From positions 186,001 to 250,000 of the forward strand of contig CAWCIL010000003.1 of NCBI GenBank assembly GCA_963795485.1: a stretch of 64,000 bases of DNA, in the 5' to 3' direction. The notes under the pieces are model-generated. The model was not told the origin of the DNA. It saw only the letters and a list, made by a program, of their open reading frames with translations, and ran no database searches. The DNA is from AP-15 sp963795485 (GTDB taxonomy: Bacteria; Pseudomonadota; Alphaproteobacteria; ATCC43930; CGMCC-115725). How positions within the stretch are numbered: position 1 is the first letter of the stretch; every line of letters begins with the position of its first letter. A program made the position numbers and the translations under genes. Below, piece by piece: positions 9,039-18,555 of this stretch.

Positions 9039-10511
9039 TTATTCCGCCGCGGCGCGAATCGGGGTCGGCGCTTCGGCGAGCACGGCGGCGGCCTCCTTGG
9101 CGACGCGGGTGCCTTCGAAGAATTTGGGGTTCTGCGTGCCCCACAGCTTGACCGCGTTCCTGAAGGTGAAGTCGCGGAAATCGCCGGCGGTGATGTGGCC
9201 GTCCTCGACCAATTCGTAGGCCTCGGGCAACGGATGGCGCATGTCGATCACGTCGAAATGCCCGATATCCGAGCTGAAGATCGCGTTGAGCTTCGACCCG
9301 AACGGGTTGTTGCGGCCGAACGCGGTGGCGTTCATCCGGTCGTCGGCCTCGCAGCCGAAATAGTAGGGCTTGGCATAGAGATCGACCCAGTCTTCCTTGC
9401 GGGCGATTTTGCAGGCCGAGAAATCGTCGATATTGTCGAGCCCGCCGGTCAGATAGGCGACCTCGGGGTCGGGCAGCCCGCCGCGCTCGCGCAAGGCCGC
9501 GGCGATGTCGCCATAGCCGTACTTCTCGACAAGGCTCAGCAATTTGGCACGGTCGAGCTGGTCCGGGTGCATGCGCTCCAATGCCTGAGCGCTGCGCCGT
9601 TCCCAATGCTCGATCAAATCGCCGAACAATTGCGAGGCCCAGCCGACGCCGCCTTCGAGAAATGCGAAACGCAGGCCCGGAAAGCGCCGGGTGACACCAC
9701 CGAGGAAAATCGCCTTGGCGGTTGCGTGCCCCGCGGCGGCGAAATGGCCGATGTGGTTATAGACGAAATTGGTCGGCGACAGTCGCAGACCCTGGCTGCT
9801 GGAGGCGCTGTGGAAGGTGGGGGCGATGCCGAGCTCGACGCATTTCGCCCAGACCGGGTCGTAATCGTATTCGCTGTCGAGGCCGAGCACGTCGTACCAC
9901 ACGGCAAAACGCGCGGTGTCGGGGTCGTTGGCCGCGGCCGCCGGCACCTTGCGGGCCATGTTGCTGCCGAACATGCCGACCTTCGAGCCCAATTGTTGGG
10001 TCGCGAACTCCAACTCGGCGATCGCCTCGTCGGGAGTGTGCATCGGGATGATCGCGGCCGGGGTCAGCCGGTCGCCCAAGCCGCTGAAATAATCGGCCGA
10101 GACGACATTATAGGCGCGGATCACGGCGCGCCGGGCGGCGTCGTCCTGGATGCGCGGAAAGCGCAGGCCGGCGGTCGGATAGATGATGCCGAAATCGATG
10201 CCCAATTCGTCGAGCCGGTCGTACAGCAGCTTCGGCATCATTGCCGTGGCGCGGTCGAGCGTGTTCTCGGCCTGGCGGCTCATAAAAGCCTGCTGCGCCA
10301 TCCGCTTGTGACGACGCTCGGCAGGCGAGGTCGACAGTGACTCGCGGGTCGTCCCCATCGCCTTCAGAAAGCCGTCCGCGGCCAGGTCGCCGCCGACCTT
10401 GCGCATCTTTTCGCTGAACACCGGATCGTATTCGACCCAATGCCCGTCGCCATCGACGATCGGATGGTCGATTTTCGAACGGACCTGCTCAGGATTCATA
10501 TGCGCGCTCAT
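9039..10511 (-). CDS. Amidohydrolase_2 family protein, copy 1
   Basis: The 490-residue metal-dependent TIM-barrel protein belongs to the ACMSD/decarboxylase branch of the amidohydrolase superfamily. The N-terminal metal motif is D22-x-H24 (in VDGDGHWVE) rather than H-x-H. Further likely ligands are the His in PTFHSAS, the His in NHIGHFA and the Asp in FSSDIGHFD. Enzymes with D/E-x-H often act as decarboxylases on aromatic or unsaturated acids, but some hydrolyse, so the reaction is open. GGAG lies about ten bases before the ATG at 10511. A paralogue of the same length follows upstream at 11855-13327; both end in R-A-A-A-E. Confidence 0.85.
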   Translation of the reverse strand: MSAHMNPEQVRSKIDHPIVDGDGHWVEYDPVFSEKMRKVGGDLAADGFLKAMGTTRESLSTSPAERRHKRMAQQAFMSRQAENTLDRATAMMPKLLYDRLDELGIDFGIIYPTAGLRFPRIQDDAARRAVIRAYNVVSADYFSGLGDRLTPAAIIPMHTPDEAIAELEFATQQLGSKVGMFGSNMARKVPAAAANDPDTARFAVWYDVLGLDSEYDYDPVWAKCVELGIAPTFHSASSSQGLRLSPTNFVYNHIGHFAAAGHATAKAIFLGGVTRRFPGLRFAFLEGGVGWASQLFGDLIEHWERRSAQALERMHPDQLDRAKLLSLVEKYGYGDIAAALRERGGLPDPEVAYLTGGLDNIDDFSACKIARKEDWVDLYAKPYYFGCEADDRMNATAFGRNNPFGSKLNAIFSSDIGHFDVIDMRHPLPEAYELVEDGHITAGDFRDFTFRNAVKLWGTQNPKFFEGTRVAKEAAAVLAEAPTPIRAAAE

Positions 10512-10690
10512 GGCTCTGCTCCGGAAAGTGACGATTGCTGCGCCGCACATCTTGAGCCGGCTGTTGATGAGCGCAACTATGAATAGCCGCCGAGGCCTGC
10601 ACCGGATGCATGGACGCCCCTCGGAAACCGGCCCGAGGCACCCGACCGACGCTCGGGACAGGGGGCCGGGGCGGGCGCGGCAAGGCAATA

Positions 10691-10885
10691 TTATTCCGCC
10701 GTCGGCTGGCCAGCGACCAAGGCCAGCAACTCGGCGAAGGAAAGGTTGGCGAAATCGGGCGGCATTCTGCCGGCGAAGGGCTGCGTCAGCAGGGTGATCT
10801 TGCCGGCGAAGGCATCGGTCTGAACCGGGTCAGCGGCGTTCGGGGACGCGGCATCGTTGCCGTTGGCCGCCGGCGCCGGGCCCAC
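10691..10885 (-). CDS. Possible small protein, 64 residues
   Basis: A short frame starts at a GTG directly after AGGGGGA and ends before the amidohydrolase promoter region. The product is alanine- and proline-rich with a hydrophobic C-terminal half (MPPDFANLSFAELLALVAGQ). No signal peptide or known family is seen. The ribosome site and the fairly protein-like C-terminus are the only support; it may be chance in this GC-rich stretch. Confidence 0.3.
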   Translation of the reverse strand: MGPAPAANGNDAASPNAADPVQTDAFAGKITLLTQPFAGRMPPDFANLSFAELLALVAGQPTAE

Positions 10886-11120
10886 TCCCCCTGTTCCCCC
10901 TGTTTTATCTGGTCGAGATCAGGCACCGCCAACTCCATAGATGACATCCCCCACCCGCTCACGGATGCCGAGGAACGCCAGAATACGGTGTGAATATGGC
11001 AATTGCGTGATTACCCATCCATCGCGTTGCGCCGCCGCCTGAATTCAATGCCGACATTTTTGCGGAGCGCCTTAGACACCGCGATCGCCGACGCCGCACG
11101 GGATCAGAAAAGGGCGGACC
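10886..11120. other. Intergenic region without recognisable features
   Basis: Together with 10512-10690 this surrounds the doubtful 64-residue ORF. The stretch has somewhat more A/T than its neighbours, but I find no tRNA, repeat or terminator in it. Confidence 0.35.
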
Positions 11121-11715
11121 TCATAGCTCGTCCTCGATCTTGTCGAGGACGGTTTCTGGAGCAACGTCTTCTTTCAATTCGCCTTTGAATTCGCCGACCT
11201 CGTGTTCAACATCGGTTTCGACGCCGAGCCGGTCAGCGACCGCGGACAGTATCGCGACGAGCTTGGTGATCTCGTGCTCTGCCAAGAGGTTGATTTGCAG
11301 ATCGAGTTCGGCGCGCTTTTTGGCCGCGGCGCTCATCCGGTTTTGGCTGATCAGGATAAAGGTCAACAGAAAAATGGCTTCGACCGTTGCGACCATCGCC
11401 AAAACCACAAACGACGGGTCGAATTTAGCGACGCCAGGAACCAAGCCGAGGTTGACGATGATCCACGCCGAATATCGCGACATGCAGGTAGACAAACCGC
11501 ATGCTGCCGGTGAAGCGGGTGATCGCGCCGGCGACGCGTTGTTCGAGCGTCGCGCCAACCTCGTCGCGCTTTCGCCGCTCTTGCAATGTCCGGATATTCC
11601 GCGCGAGCACGGAGCCGAGCCCCGGCAGTTTTGGTGGGGGCTGCGTCGGCCGCGCAAACCGCGTCTTTCGGTCGAGCGTCCCTCCCGCCACTTTGCTGCC
11701 GTCAACACCCTGCAT
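11121..11715 (-). CDS. DUF1003 family membrane protein (frameshifted)
   Basis: The conserved DUF1003 core is present in two frames. The N-terminal part (E-Q-R-V-A-G-A-I-T-R-F-T-G-S-M-R-F-V-Y-L-H) reads in one frame, and the continuation WIIVNLGLVPG, FDPSFVVLAMVATVEAIFL and SQNRMSAAAKKRAELDLQIN reads in the next. The switch is near 11465-11475, where one base too many or too few separates I-F-G from W-I-I. Two transmembrane helices and the R-A-x-x-D-L-x-x-N-L-L signature are clear. The function of the family is unknown; a role in membrane integrity or ion transport is only guessed. I treat it as one gene with an indel. Confidence 0.7.
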
Positions 11716-11854
11716 TCGTCGAGGAAACCGAATGCGGCGAATTCGGTTCCCGCGGCCTGGGCAAAGTCGTGTCCGGCTGCGCCGCTATCAACGCGACAGC
11801 GCCGCCCGAAGGACGGCGCTGCCGCAAGGCTACTGTCGTTGGACGGCAGTCAGG

Positions 11855-13327
11855 TCACTCGGCGGCGGCGCGGGTCGGGGTGTGGGCTTCGGCGAGGAGG
11901 GCGGCGGCTTCCTTGGCGATGCGGGTGCCTTCGAAGAAGCGGGGGTTTTGCGTGCCCCAGAGGCGCACCGCGTTCGCGAAGGTGAAGTCGCGGAAGTCGG
12001 CGGGGGTGATCAGCCCGTCCTCGACCAGCTCGTAGGCTTCCGGCACCGGAGAGAGCATGTCGGGCACATCGAAATGGCCGATGTCGGAGCTGAAGATCGC
12101 GTTGATCCGGGCGCCGAACGGATTGATTCGGCTGAAAGCGGTGGCGTTCATCCGGTCGTCGGCCTCGCAGCCGAAATAATAGGGCTTGGCGTAGAGATCG
12201 AGCCAATCCTCCTTGCGGGTGATCCGGCAGGCCGCGTAGTCGTCATGGACCGGGACGCCGCCATCGATCCGATCCTCCTCGTGGGCCGGCCAGCCGTCGC
12301 GCCGGTCCAATTCCGCGGCGATGTCGGCATAGCCGTATTGGTCGACATAGCGGCGCAGCAGCGGGCGGTCGAGCTTGTCGGGATGCATATAGGCGAGCCC
12401 CTTGGCGCCGCGCCGTTCCCAATGCTCGATCAAATCGGCGAACAGCTGGCAGCCCCAGCCGACCCCGCCTTCGAGAAAGCCGAAGCGCAGCTCCGGGAAG
12501 CGCCTTGTCACCCCGCCGAGGAACAGGGCCTTGGCCACGGCATGGCCGGCGGCGGCGAAATGGCCGATATGGTTGAAGGTGAAATTCGACGGCGAGTTCC
12601 TCAGGCCAAAGCTGCGGCCGCCGGTATGGAAGGTGGGCGCGATCTTCAACTCGCGGCATTTCTGCCAGACCTGGTCGTAATCATGCTGGCTGTCGATGCC
12701 GAGCTGGTCAAAGGAAACGGCGTGACGCGCGGCCTGGGGATCGACGCCCTTGGCGGCCGGCAATGGCCGCGCGATGCCGCTGCCGAACATGCCGACCTTG
12801 GCGCCCAATTCTCTGGTCGCGAATTCGAGCTCGGCGACCGCCTCTTCGGGCGTGTGCATCGGAATGACCGCGGCCGGGGTCAGCCGGTCGCTGAGCTTGG
12901 CGAAATAATCGGCGCTGACGATGTTGAAGCCGCGGACCACGGCGCGTCGGGTCTCGTCGTCGGCGATGCGCGCGATGCCGAGCCCGGCGGTCGGATAGAT
13001 GATGCCGAAATCGATACCCAGCTCGTCGAGCCGGTCGTAGAGCATGCGCGGCATCATCGCGGTGGCGCGGTCGCGGGTGTTGGTGGTCTGCCGCCCCCAA
13101 TAGCCTTCCATCGCGACGCCGCGCTGTTTGCGCTCGGCAATCGTGAGGCCGAGCGTGTCGGGAATGCGCCGCGTGTGCGCGAGGAAACCCTCCGCCGCCT
13201 TGTCGCCGGCGGCCTTGCGGATCCGTTCGGCGAAGACCGGCGTGTACTCGATCCAATGCCCGTCGCCGTCGATGATCGGATGGTCGAGCTTCGAATGGAT
13301 CTGTTCGGGGGTCGCGTGCGCGCTCAT
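11855..13327 (-). CDS. Amidohydrolase_2 family protein, copy 2
   Basis: This is a second 490-residue member, closely similar over its whole length to the protein at 9039-10511. It has the same D22-x-H24 motif, the PTFHTGG and NHIGHFA histidines, the FSSDIGHFD aspartate and the same ACRITRKEDWLDLYAKPY-type segment. It is therefore a tandem duplication, with the DUF1003 gene in between. The frame is intact. The reaction is unknown; the divergence near the active-site loops (SASSSQG against TGGRSFG) suggests different substrates. It lies just downstream of the frameshifted amidohydrolase at 13395-14535 on the same strand. Confidence 0.85.
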   Translation of the reverse strand: MSAHATPEQIHSKLDHPIIDGDGHWIEYTPVFAERIRKAAGDKAAEGFLAHTRRIPDTLGLTIAERKQRGVAMEGYWGRQTTNTRDRATAMMPRMLYDRLDELGIDFGIIYPTAGLGIARIADDETRRAVVRGFNIVSADYFAKLSDRLTPAAVIPMHTPEEAVAELEFATRELGAKVGMFGSGIARPLPAAKGVDPQAARHAVSFDQLGIDSQHDYDQVWQKCRELKIAPTFHTGGRSFGLRNSPSNFTFNHIGHFAAAGHAVAKALFLGGVTRRFPELRFGFLEGGVGWGCQLFADLIEHWERRGAKGLAYMHPDKLDRPLLRRYVDQYGYADIAAELDRRDGWPAHEEDRIDGGVPVHDDYAACRITRKEDWLDLYAKPYYFGCEADDRMNATAFSRINPFGARINAIFSSDIGHFDVPDMLSPVPEAYELVEDGLITPADFRDFTFANAVRLWGTQNPRFFEGTRIAKEAAALLAEAHTPTRAAAE

Positions 13328-13394
13328 GAGGCTACTCCGGGGTCGTGGTCGGACGGATCGGGTTATAAGGGCGTTGCGGGGCGATGCCAGCTCG

Positions 13395-14535
13395 TCAGCT
13401 GAGGCCGTAGAGCCGGGCGGCGTTGTCGTGGGTCAGCTTCTTGCGCATCTCCGGCGACAGATCGCTCATCTGGCGCGCGATCGCGTCCTTCGAATGCGGC
13501 CACACCCCGTCAGGGTGCGGATAGTCCGACGCCCACAAGAGATGCCCGTCGCCAAAGAACGGGATCAGCGCCATCGCCGCATAATCCTCCTGGAAGGTCG
13601 CGTAGATCTGCCGCTTGAACAATTCGCTGGGCTTGGTTTCGAGTGCCGCGCCACCCTTGTCGGCCCAGAAATCTTTGGCTTCCCACAGCCGCCAATGGCG
13701 GTAGTCGAGTTCCTGCACCAGCCATGGGAGCCACCCGGTGCCGGCTTCCGCCATCACCATCTTGAGCTTCGGATGGCGTTCGAGGATGCCCCAAGCGAAC
13801 AGATCGACAAACGGCTCGAGGAAATTGCCCATGAAGAACTTGGTGTTCTCGAACACGCTCGCGGCTTTGCCGGCGGAGCGCTCGTTCGGCTTGCCGACAA
13901 ACACGGTGATGTGCCAGGAGAGGATGATCCCGGTATCTTCGAGCGCCGTCCACAGCTTTTCCCAGGCCGGGTCGTCGAGCTTGGGATTGATGTTGGCGAT
14001 CATCAAGGTGACCTGCCGCACCCCGCCCTTGTTCGCCAGCCGCATCAGCTCCTGATACGCCGTGTCGGGTGTCTCGGGCAGCATCGGCACGCCGATCAGC
14101 CGGTCGGGCGCGGCCTGGCAGAACTCCAGCAGCCAGTCGTTGTAGACCCGATAGCAGGCGACGCGCAGCTGCTTGGTCGTCGGTCGAGATCTGGAAGATC
14201 GGGCCAAAGATTATTTGGGCTTGCACACTGTCGCGGTCCATGTCGGCGAGGCGCAATTCGGAGACCGCCGGGCGGCGCGCGCTATGGTCGTAGATGCCGG
14301 CACGGTCGAACGAGTCGTAAAGCGGCTTTACCGGCCGCTGATTGCCGGTGGCGGGCGGCTTGCCGTTCCAGCGGCCCCATACCTTGCCGTCGCAGATCCA
14401 CACCGCCTGGCCGTCGCGCTCGTCGATATAGGGCGCACGGTCGCGCAATGCCGCCGGCAGCCGGGTCGTCCACAGATCGGCCGGCAATTGCCCCAGATCC
14501 ATATGGTCGTCGCAGGAGATCAGCTCGTTGGCCAT
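13395..14535 (-). CDS. Amidohydrolase_2 family protein, copy 3 (frameshifted)
   Basis: About 379 residues are read in two frames. The N-terminal 120 residues (D9-x-H11 in ISCDDHMDL, then LADMDRDSVQAQIIFGP) are in one frame, and the rest (CYRVYNDWLLEFC, WHITVFVGKP, WASDYPHPDG) in another. The junction is near 14175-14180. AGGAGG lies seven bases ahead of the ATG. It is the last gene of a minus-strand set with the ferritin-like protein (20-base gap) and the CmcJ-like oxygenase. Its family branch resembles decarboxylase or hydrolase enzymes acting on organic acids. Confidence 0.78.
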
Positions 14536-14554
14536 TCTTTGCCTCCTATAAAGA

Positions 14555-15532
14555 TCACGCGGCGGCGAGCGAGATGCCGAGCGCCTGCAGATCGGGGGCC
14601 ACCCGGTCGCTCAACACGCCGACTTTGCGCAAATTGCGGACGAGGCCGGCATGCAGGTCGCGGCGGAAGAATTTGCGGAACGCGGTCTCCTCGCCGCCGG
14701 CCGCGCGCTCGCGCCGCAACTGCCGGATTTCTTCGATCTCGGCCCGGCTGAACCCGGTCTCCTCGTAGGCGGCGAGCGGGAAGATGCCGCGCAAGGTGCG
14801 GTTCAGCGCCCAGACCGCGAAATCCTCCATTTGGCGCCGCTCGGCCGCACTCGCCTCGGCCACCACCGCCGGCAATGACAGCATGCCGAAGCCCATGTGC
14901 CGCGCCTCGTCCTGCAAGATGCGCCGGCAGATCTGGCGCAATACCGCGTCTTTCGAGGATTCGGCCAGCATGCGGAACAACGACACGGCAAAGGTTTCGG
15001 CGACCAGCTGCAATCCGATCGTCTTCAGATACCAGGACGCGAGTGCCGAGCAGCGTGTCGAAGATCTCCTTGACATTGTTGGCGAGCGGGTAATTCCGCC
15101 CTTCCAGGCGCAGCGCCATGTAGCGGTGCAGGACCTCGTTGTGCCGGGCCTCGTCGACGACCTGCGTCGCCTGGAACAGCTTTTCATCCTGGCCCTGGAC
15201 GTTCTCGACCAGCTGGCTGCACACCAGCATGGCGCCATGCTCGCCGGCCATCAAGGTCGACAACCGCCAGCGGGCGACGGCGCGGTTGACCTCGACCCGC
15301 TCGCGACGGCGAAAGACGGTCCCAGAACCGGGTCCCATGGATGTCGACCAGATCGTCGGCGATCAGCCCGCCATTCGGTGTCGAGCGGTTGCGCCCAGTC
15401 GATATCGGTCGCGGCGTTCCATTGATCGAGCTTGGCCTGCTCGTAGAGGTGGCGCATATCGGCCGCTTCGCCGTCGTAGACATGACGGAAATAGGCGATG
15501 TTGCGGCTGTCGATCTGGTGCCCGCGCTGCAT
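14555..15532 (-). CDS. Ferritin-like diiron protein (frameshifted)
   Basis: Reading across frames gives one roughly 325-residue helical protein with the dinuclear iron motifs of ferritin-like oxygenases. These are M-A-G-E-H, then E-A-R-H in VVDEARHNEVLHRY, and a second E-A-R-H in ILQDEARHMGFGML. The N-terminus MQRGHQIDSRNIAYFRHVYD starts at 15532 behind GGGAG. At least two breaks are needed, near 15320-15390 and near 15030-15045. Proteins of this kind include arylamine N-oxygenases and other R2-like oxidases. Clustering with an iron oxygenase and an amidohydrolase suggests one pathway; the substrate is unknown. Confidence 0.7.
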
Positions 15533-15567
15533 TTGGCGTCTCCCGGCCGGTCTTCGCGGCGAACTCC

Positions 15568-16405
15568 TCAAAAGAACGCCAGGGTGCGGATTTCGATGCT
15601 CTCGCGCGGCCGCGCATTTGGCGGTGTCGAGGGGTCCTCGAAGGCGGTATGCGCGGTGAACCGGGCGCGGCCGTCCTGCAGCGACTCATAAGTCTTGAAC
15701 ACCAGCGCCTCGTCGGGCCGCATATGCGGGAACCAGTACCAGCGATGCGCCGGGTTCCAGGTGATCGCCGAGGTCTGGCCGATGCGGTCGGGATAGCGGC
15801 GCTCGGTCACCACCATGTCCGAGGGCGAGAGGCTCTGCGCGTCGGCGATGGCGAGCGGCCAGCTCTCGACCGGGTGGCGGATCGGCCGCCACGTCTGGAT
15901 GATCGCAAACCGGCGGGCGAGCAGCGCCTCGGCCTCCTCGCCCATCAGGTCGCGCACCCGCTGCGGCCCGGACCATTCGGTATAGTCGTTGTGGACGCGG
16001 CGCACCGGGTCGCGGATCTTGGCCGCCTCGCGCAAGGCTTGGTCGGCGGTGCGCAGGGTATGATCGAAGACGACGACGCGCTTCGCCCCGCTCTCCTGTT
16101 TCACCAAGGCTTCCATCTCCGGGTAATAGACCCGGCGGATCTCGTCCTCGTCGAAGAAATCGGCGACTCGCGTCTCGTGATCGACAAAGCGGAAGCCGTT
16201 CTTTTCGAGCGCGAACTCGGCGGCATGGGGCCGGCCGTTACGGATCGTGACCCGGTGCTGTTCGGCGGCGCCGCCGCCGGTGCGCCGGTCGGATTGGCCG
16301 GGCGCCCCGACCAGGGTGACCGGCATCAGCCTTGGTATCGACGAAATAATCGAGGGTCGCGTCGAGCGTTTCGCGCTCGGTATCGAGTTCGGCGAGCTGG
16401 ACCAT
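15568..16405 (-). CDS. CmcJ/NvfI-like oxygenase family protein (frameshifted)
   Basis: The C-terminal 245 residues carry the features I associate with the CmcJ/NvfI/AsqJ-like family: VVFDHTLR, then VHNDYTEWSGPQRV with an H-x-D iron pair, and HMRPDEALVFKTYESL. The first 27 residues (MVQLAELDTERETLDATLDY) are in a different frame that breaks near 16325-16340, one base away from the main frame. Characterised relatives are fungal or actinobacterial tailoring oxygenases and cephamycin CmcJ. Here the gene heads a three-gene set with a diiron protein and an amidohydrolase. Confidence 0.72.
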
Positions 16406-16429
16406 CGGGCTCCTCCACACGCTGGACGC

Positions 16430-16459
16430 GATGATAGATTGGCCGATGATAGATTGGCC
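16430..16459. repeat. Tandem 15-base direct repeat in a divergent promoter region
   Basis: GATGATAGATTGGCC occurs twice in perfect tandem, at 16430-16444 and 16445-16459. It sits in the 119-base gap between the divergent CmcJ-like gene (start 16405) and the flavoprotein (start 16525). Tandem direct repeats in such a place can be binding sites for a regulator that contacts both promoters. Confidence 0.6.
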
Positions 16460-16524
16460 GGCCTGCCGACACAACAAGCGCCGAATCCCTCACGGGCCGG
16501 CGAACAAGAGGAGACAAGCCGCCG

Positions 16525-17996
16525 ATGCCCGAGCCGACAGATCCCGACGCCGATGCCCGCAATGCGCTGAGGCTGATCGGGCCCGACCCGCAGAACTGGG
16601 TCCCGGACCGGCCGGGGATCGACCACAACGTCATGATCGTCGGCGGCGGGCAGAGCGGCTGCGCTTTTGCCTTTGCGTTGCGCCGGGCCGGGATCGGCAA
16701 GGTCGCGGTGATCGACATGGCCGAGGACGAGGCGCGGGCCGGGGTGTGGCTGAATGCGGCGCGGATGAACGTGCTGCGCACGCCGAAGACTTTGCCGGGG
16801 CCGGAATACGGCATCGCCGCCTTCAGCTTTCAGGCGTGGTACGAGGCGCGCCACGGCGCGGCGGCCTATGCCGCGATCGAGCGCATCCCGCGCGCCGACT
16901 GGGCCGAATATTTGAGCTGGTACCGGCGTTTCCTCGGCATCCCGGTGCGCTATCGCACCAGGCTCGCGCGCATCGAGCCGGCGGACGGGCATTTCCGGCT
17001 GCACCTGGAGGCGGACGGCGCGATCACGGTCGAGACCGCGCGCAAGGTGATCCTCGCCAACGGCGTCGCCGGCAATGGCGGGGCCTATCTGCCGCCGGCG
17101 TTGACCGAGGGATTGCCGCGGCACCTCTATGCCCATACCGCGGATCCGATCGATTTCGCCGGGTTGCGCGGCAAAAGGGTGGCGGTGGTCGGCGGTGCGG
17201 CCTCGGCCTTCGATGCGGCCGGGGTGGCGCTCGAAACCGGGGCGGCCTCGCGTCGATTTGTTCGCGCGGCGGCCGGCATTGGCGTCATTGCCGGTCGGCC
17301 GGGTGCGCGGCTATCCCGGCGCTTACGACAATTTTCCCGCTACTGCCCGACGCGGTGCGCTGGCACCAGGCGATCCGCTTTCGCCGCGCCGGCTCGACCC
17401 CGCCCGCCGATGCGATCGAGCGGGTGCTGAAATTCCCGAATTTCCGGCTGCATCTGGCGGCACCCTGGCTCGCGGCGCGGGAGGAGGGGGGTCGGATCAT
17501 CGCGCGGGCCGCCGACGGAGAGTTCGGTTTCGATTTCGCGATCGCCGGCACCGGCTATTTCGTCGACCCCGGCGCCCGGCCCGAACTCGCCGATTTCGCC
17601 GACCAGATCCTGTTGTGGCGCGACCGTTACACCCCGCCTCCGGGCGAGGAGGACGACTATCTCGGCGCCCACCCCTATCTCGGCACCGCCCACGAATACC
17701 TCGAAAAAATCCCCGGCGCCGCACCCTATCTGAACGACATCCACGTCCAGAACCCGGCCGGCTTCGTCAGCTTCGGGGTGCCGGTCGGCGACGTGCCGAG
17801 CATGAAGCGCGGCCTGCCCGCGGTCGCCGCACGCATCAGCCATGACCTGTTCTTCGCCGATTTCCCGGCCCACCAGCAGCGCCTCGCCGCCGAAGTCGCA
17901 CCCGAATTCCCCGAGCAGCTTTATGCGGCGGCGGTGTGGCGACCAGACGCCCGGCGCGTCACGCCAGTCCGAGGAACACGGCGAGCGCCCGGTTGA
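16525..17996 (+). CDS. FAD/NAD(P)-binding oxidoreductase (frameshifted)
   Basis: This is a roughly 490-residue flavoprotein monooxygenase-like enzyme. The FAD site is VMIVGGGQSGCAFAFAL (near residue 40) and a second dinucleotide motif is VAVVGGAASAFDAAGVAL (near 215). The frame changes twice, near 17240-17260 and near 17320-17335; after that FRRAGSTPPADAIERVL continues to the end with a conserved G-T-G-Y-F segment. The start at 16525 has GGAG at suitable distance. It is divergent from the CmcJ-like operon and may act on the same compound. The end near 17996 is uncertain because it runs over the mazF gene. Confidence 0.7.
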
Positions 17997-18276
17997 CCGC
18001 GACGAGGGTCGTGCGGTCGACGCGGCCGATCACCCGGCCGATCCGCTCGCGTCGAGGGGTTTGCGGTTTGTCGATCTGGATCTGCGATGGGTGCTCCACA
18101 CCGCTTTCGGGACCGATCCCGATGCGCAGCAGCGGCGCCTCGACCAGATGGGTGGTGATCGGCAGGACCGTGATCGAGGGATGCTCGGCGAACAGATCCG
18201 ATTGGATGACCAAGGCCGGCCGCGGTTTGCCGGAATCGCCAAGCAGAGAAACGACGACGAGGTCACCCCGCGTCAT
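17959..18276 (-). CDS. PemK/MazF family toxin
   Basis: The 105-residue product begins MTRGDLVVVSLLGDSGKPRP, typical of MazF-fold ribonucleases (G-D-V/L at the start, G-K-P-R-P-A-L-V-I around residue 20, then a T-x-x-x-P-I-T strand). Such toxins cut RNA at short sequences and are neutralised by the cognate antitoxin. The gene overlaps the antitoxin gene by 14 bases, giving translational coupling. It sits at the edge of several damaged genes, as mobile toxin-antitoxin cassettes often do. Confidence 0.8.
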   Translation of the reverse strand: MTRGDLVVVSLLGDSGKPRPALVIQSDLFAEHPSITVLPITTHLVEAPLLRIGIGPESGVEHPSQIQIDKPQTPRRERIGRVIGRVDRTTLVAVNRALAVFLGLA

Positions 18277-18496
18277 TCGAGACCGCGTCCCAGGAGGCGA
18301 TCTCCCAGGCTTCGTCCTCGGCCCGGGTGGCTTCGATCCCGCTGTCCCCGATCAACCGGGATTGCCGTCGGCATTCCTCGGCAAACCCCGTCGCGCGGGT
18401 ATCGGGGACCCAGATCTGCACCGGCCGCAGCCCAGCTGCCCGCAGCTTGGCGCGGCGCCGCTCGACCCGCTCGGCGCGCGACATCGGCTCGGCCAT
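18263..18496 (-). CDS. MazE-type antitoxin (DUF3018-like)
   Basis: The 77-residue basic and acidic protein starts MAEPMSRAERVERRRAKLRA and contains LRPVQIWVPDTRATGFAEEC, the hallmark of antitoxin MazE family (DUF3018) proteins paired with MazF. The ATG at 18496 is preceded by GGGAGG with five bases of spacing; the GTG two codons upstream overlaps that site and is less likely. It would bind its own promoter and block the toxin encoded immediately downstream. Confidence 0.78.
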   Translation of the reverse strand: MAEPMSRAERVERRRAKLRAAGLRPVQIWVPDTRATGFAEECRRQSRLIGDSGIEATRAEDEAWEIASWDAVSNDAG

Positions 18497-18555
18497 CGTC
18501 ACCTCCCGCCGCTACATGTAGCGCCAGCGTCAAAGGATGGCAAGAAAACTCTCGA

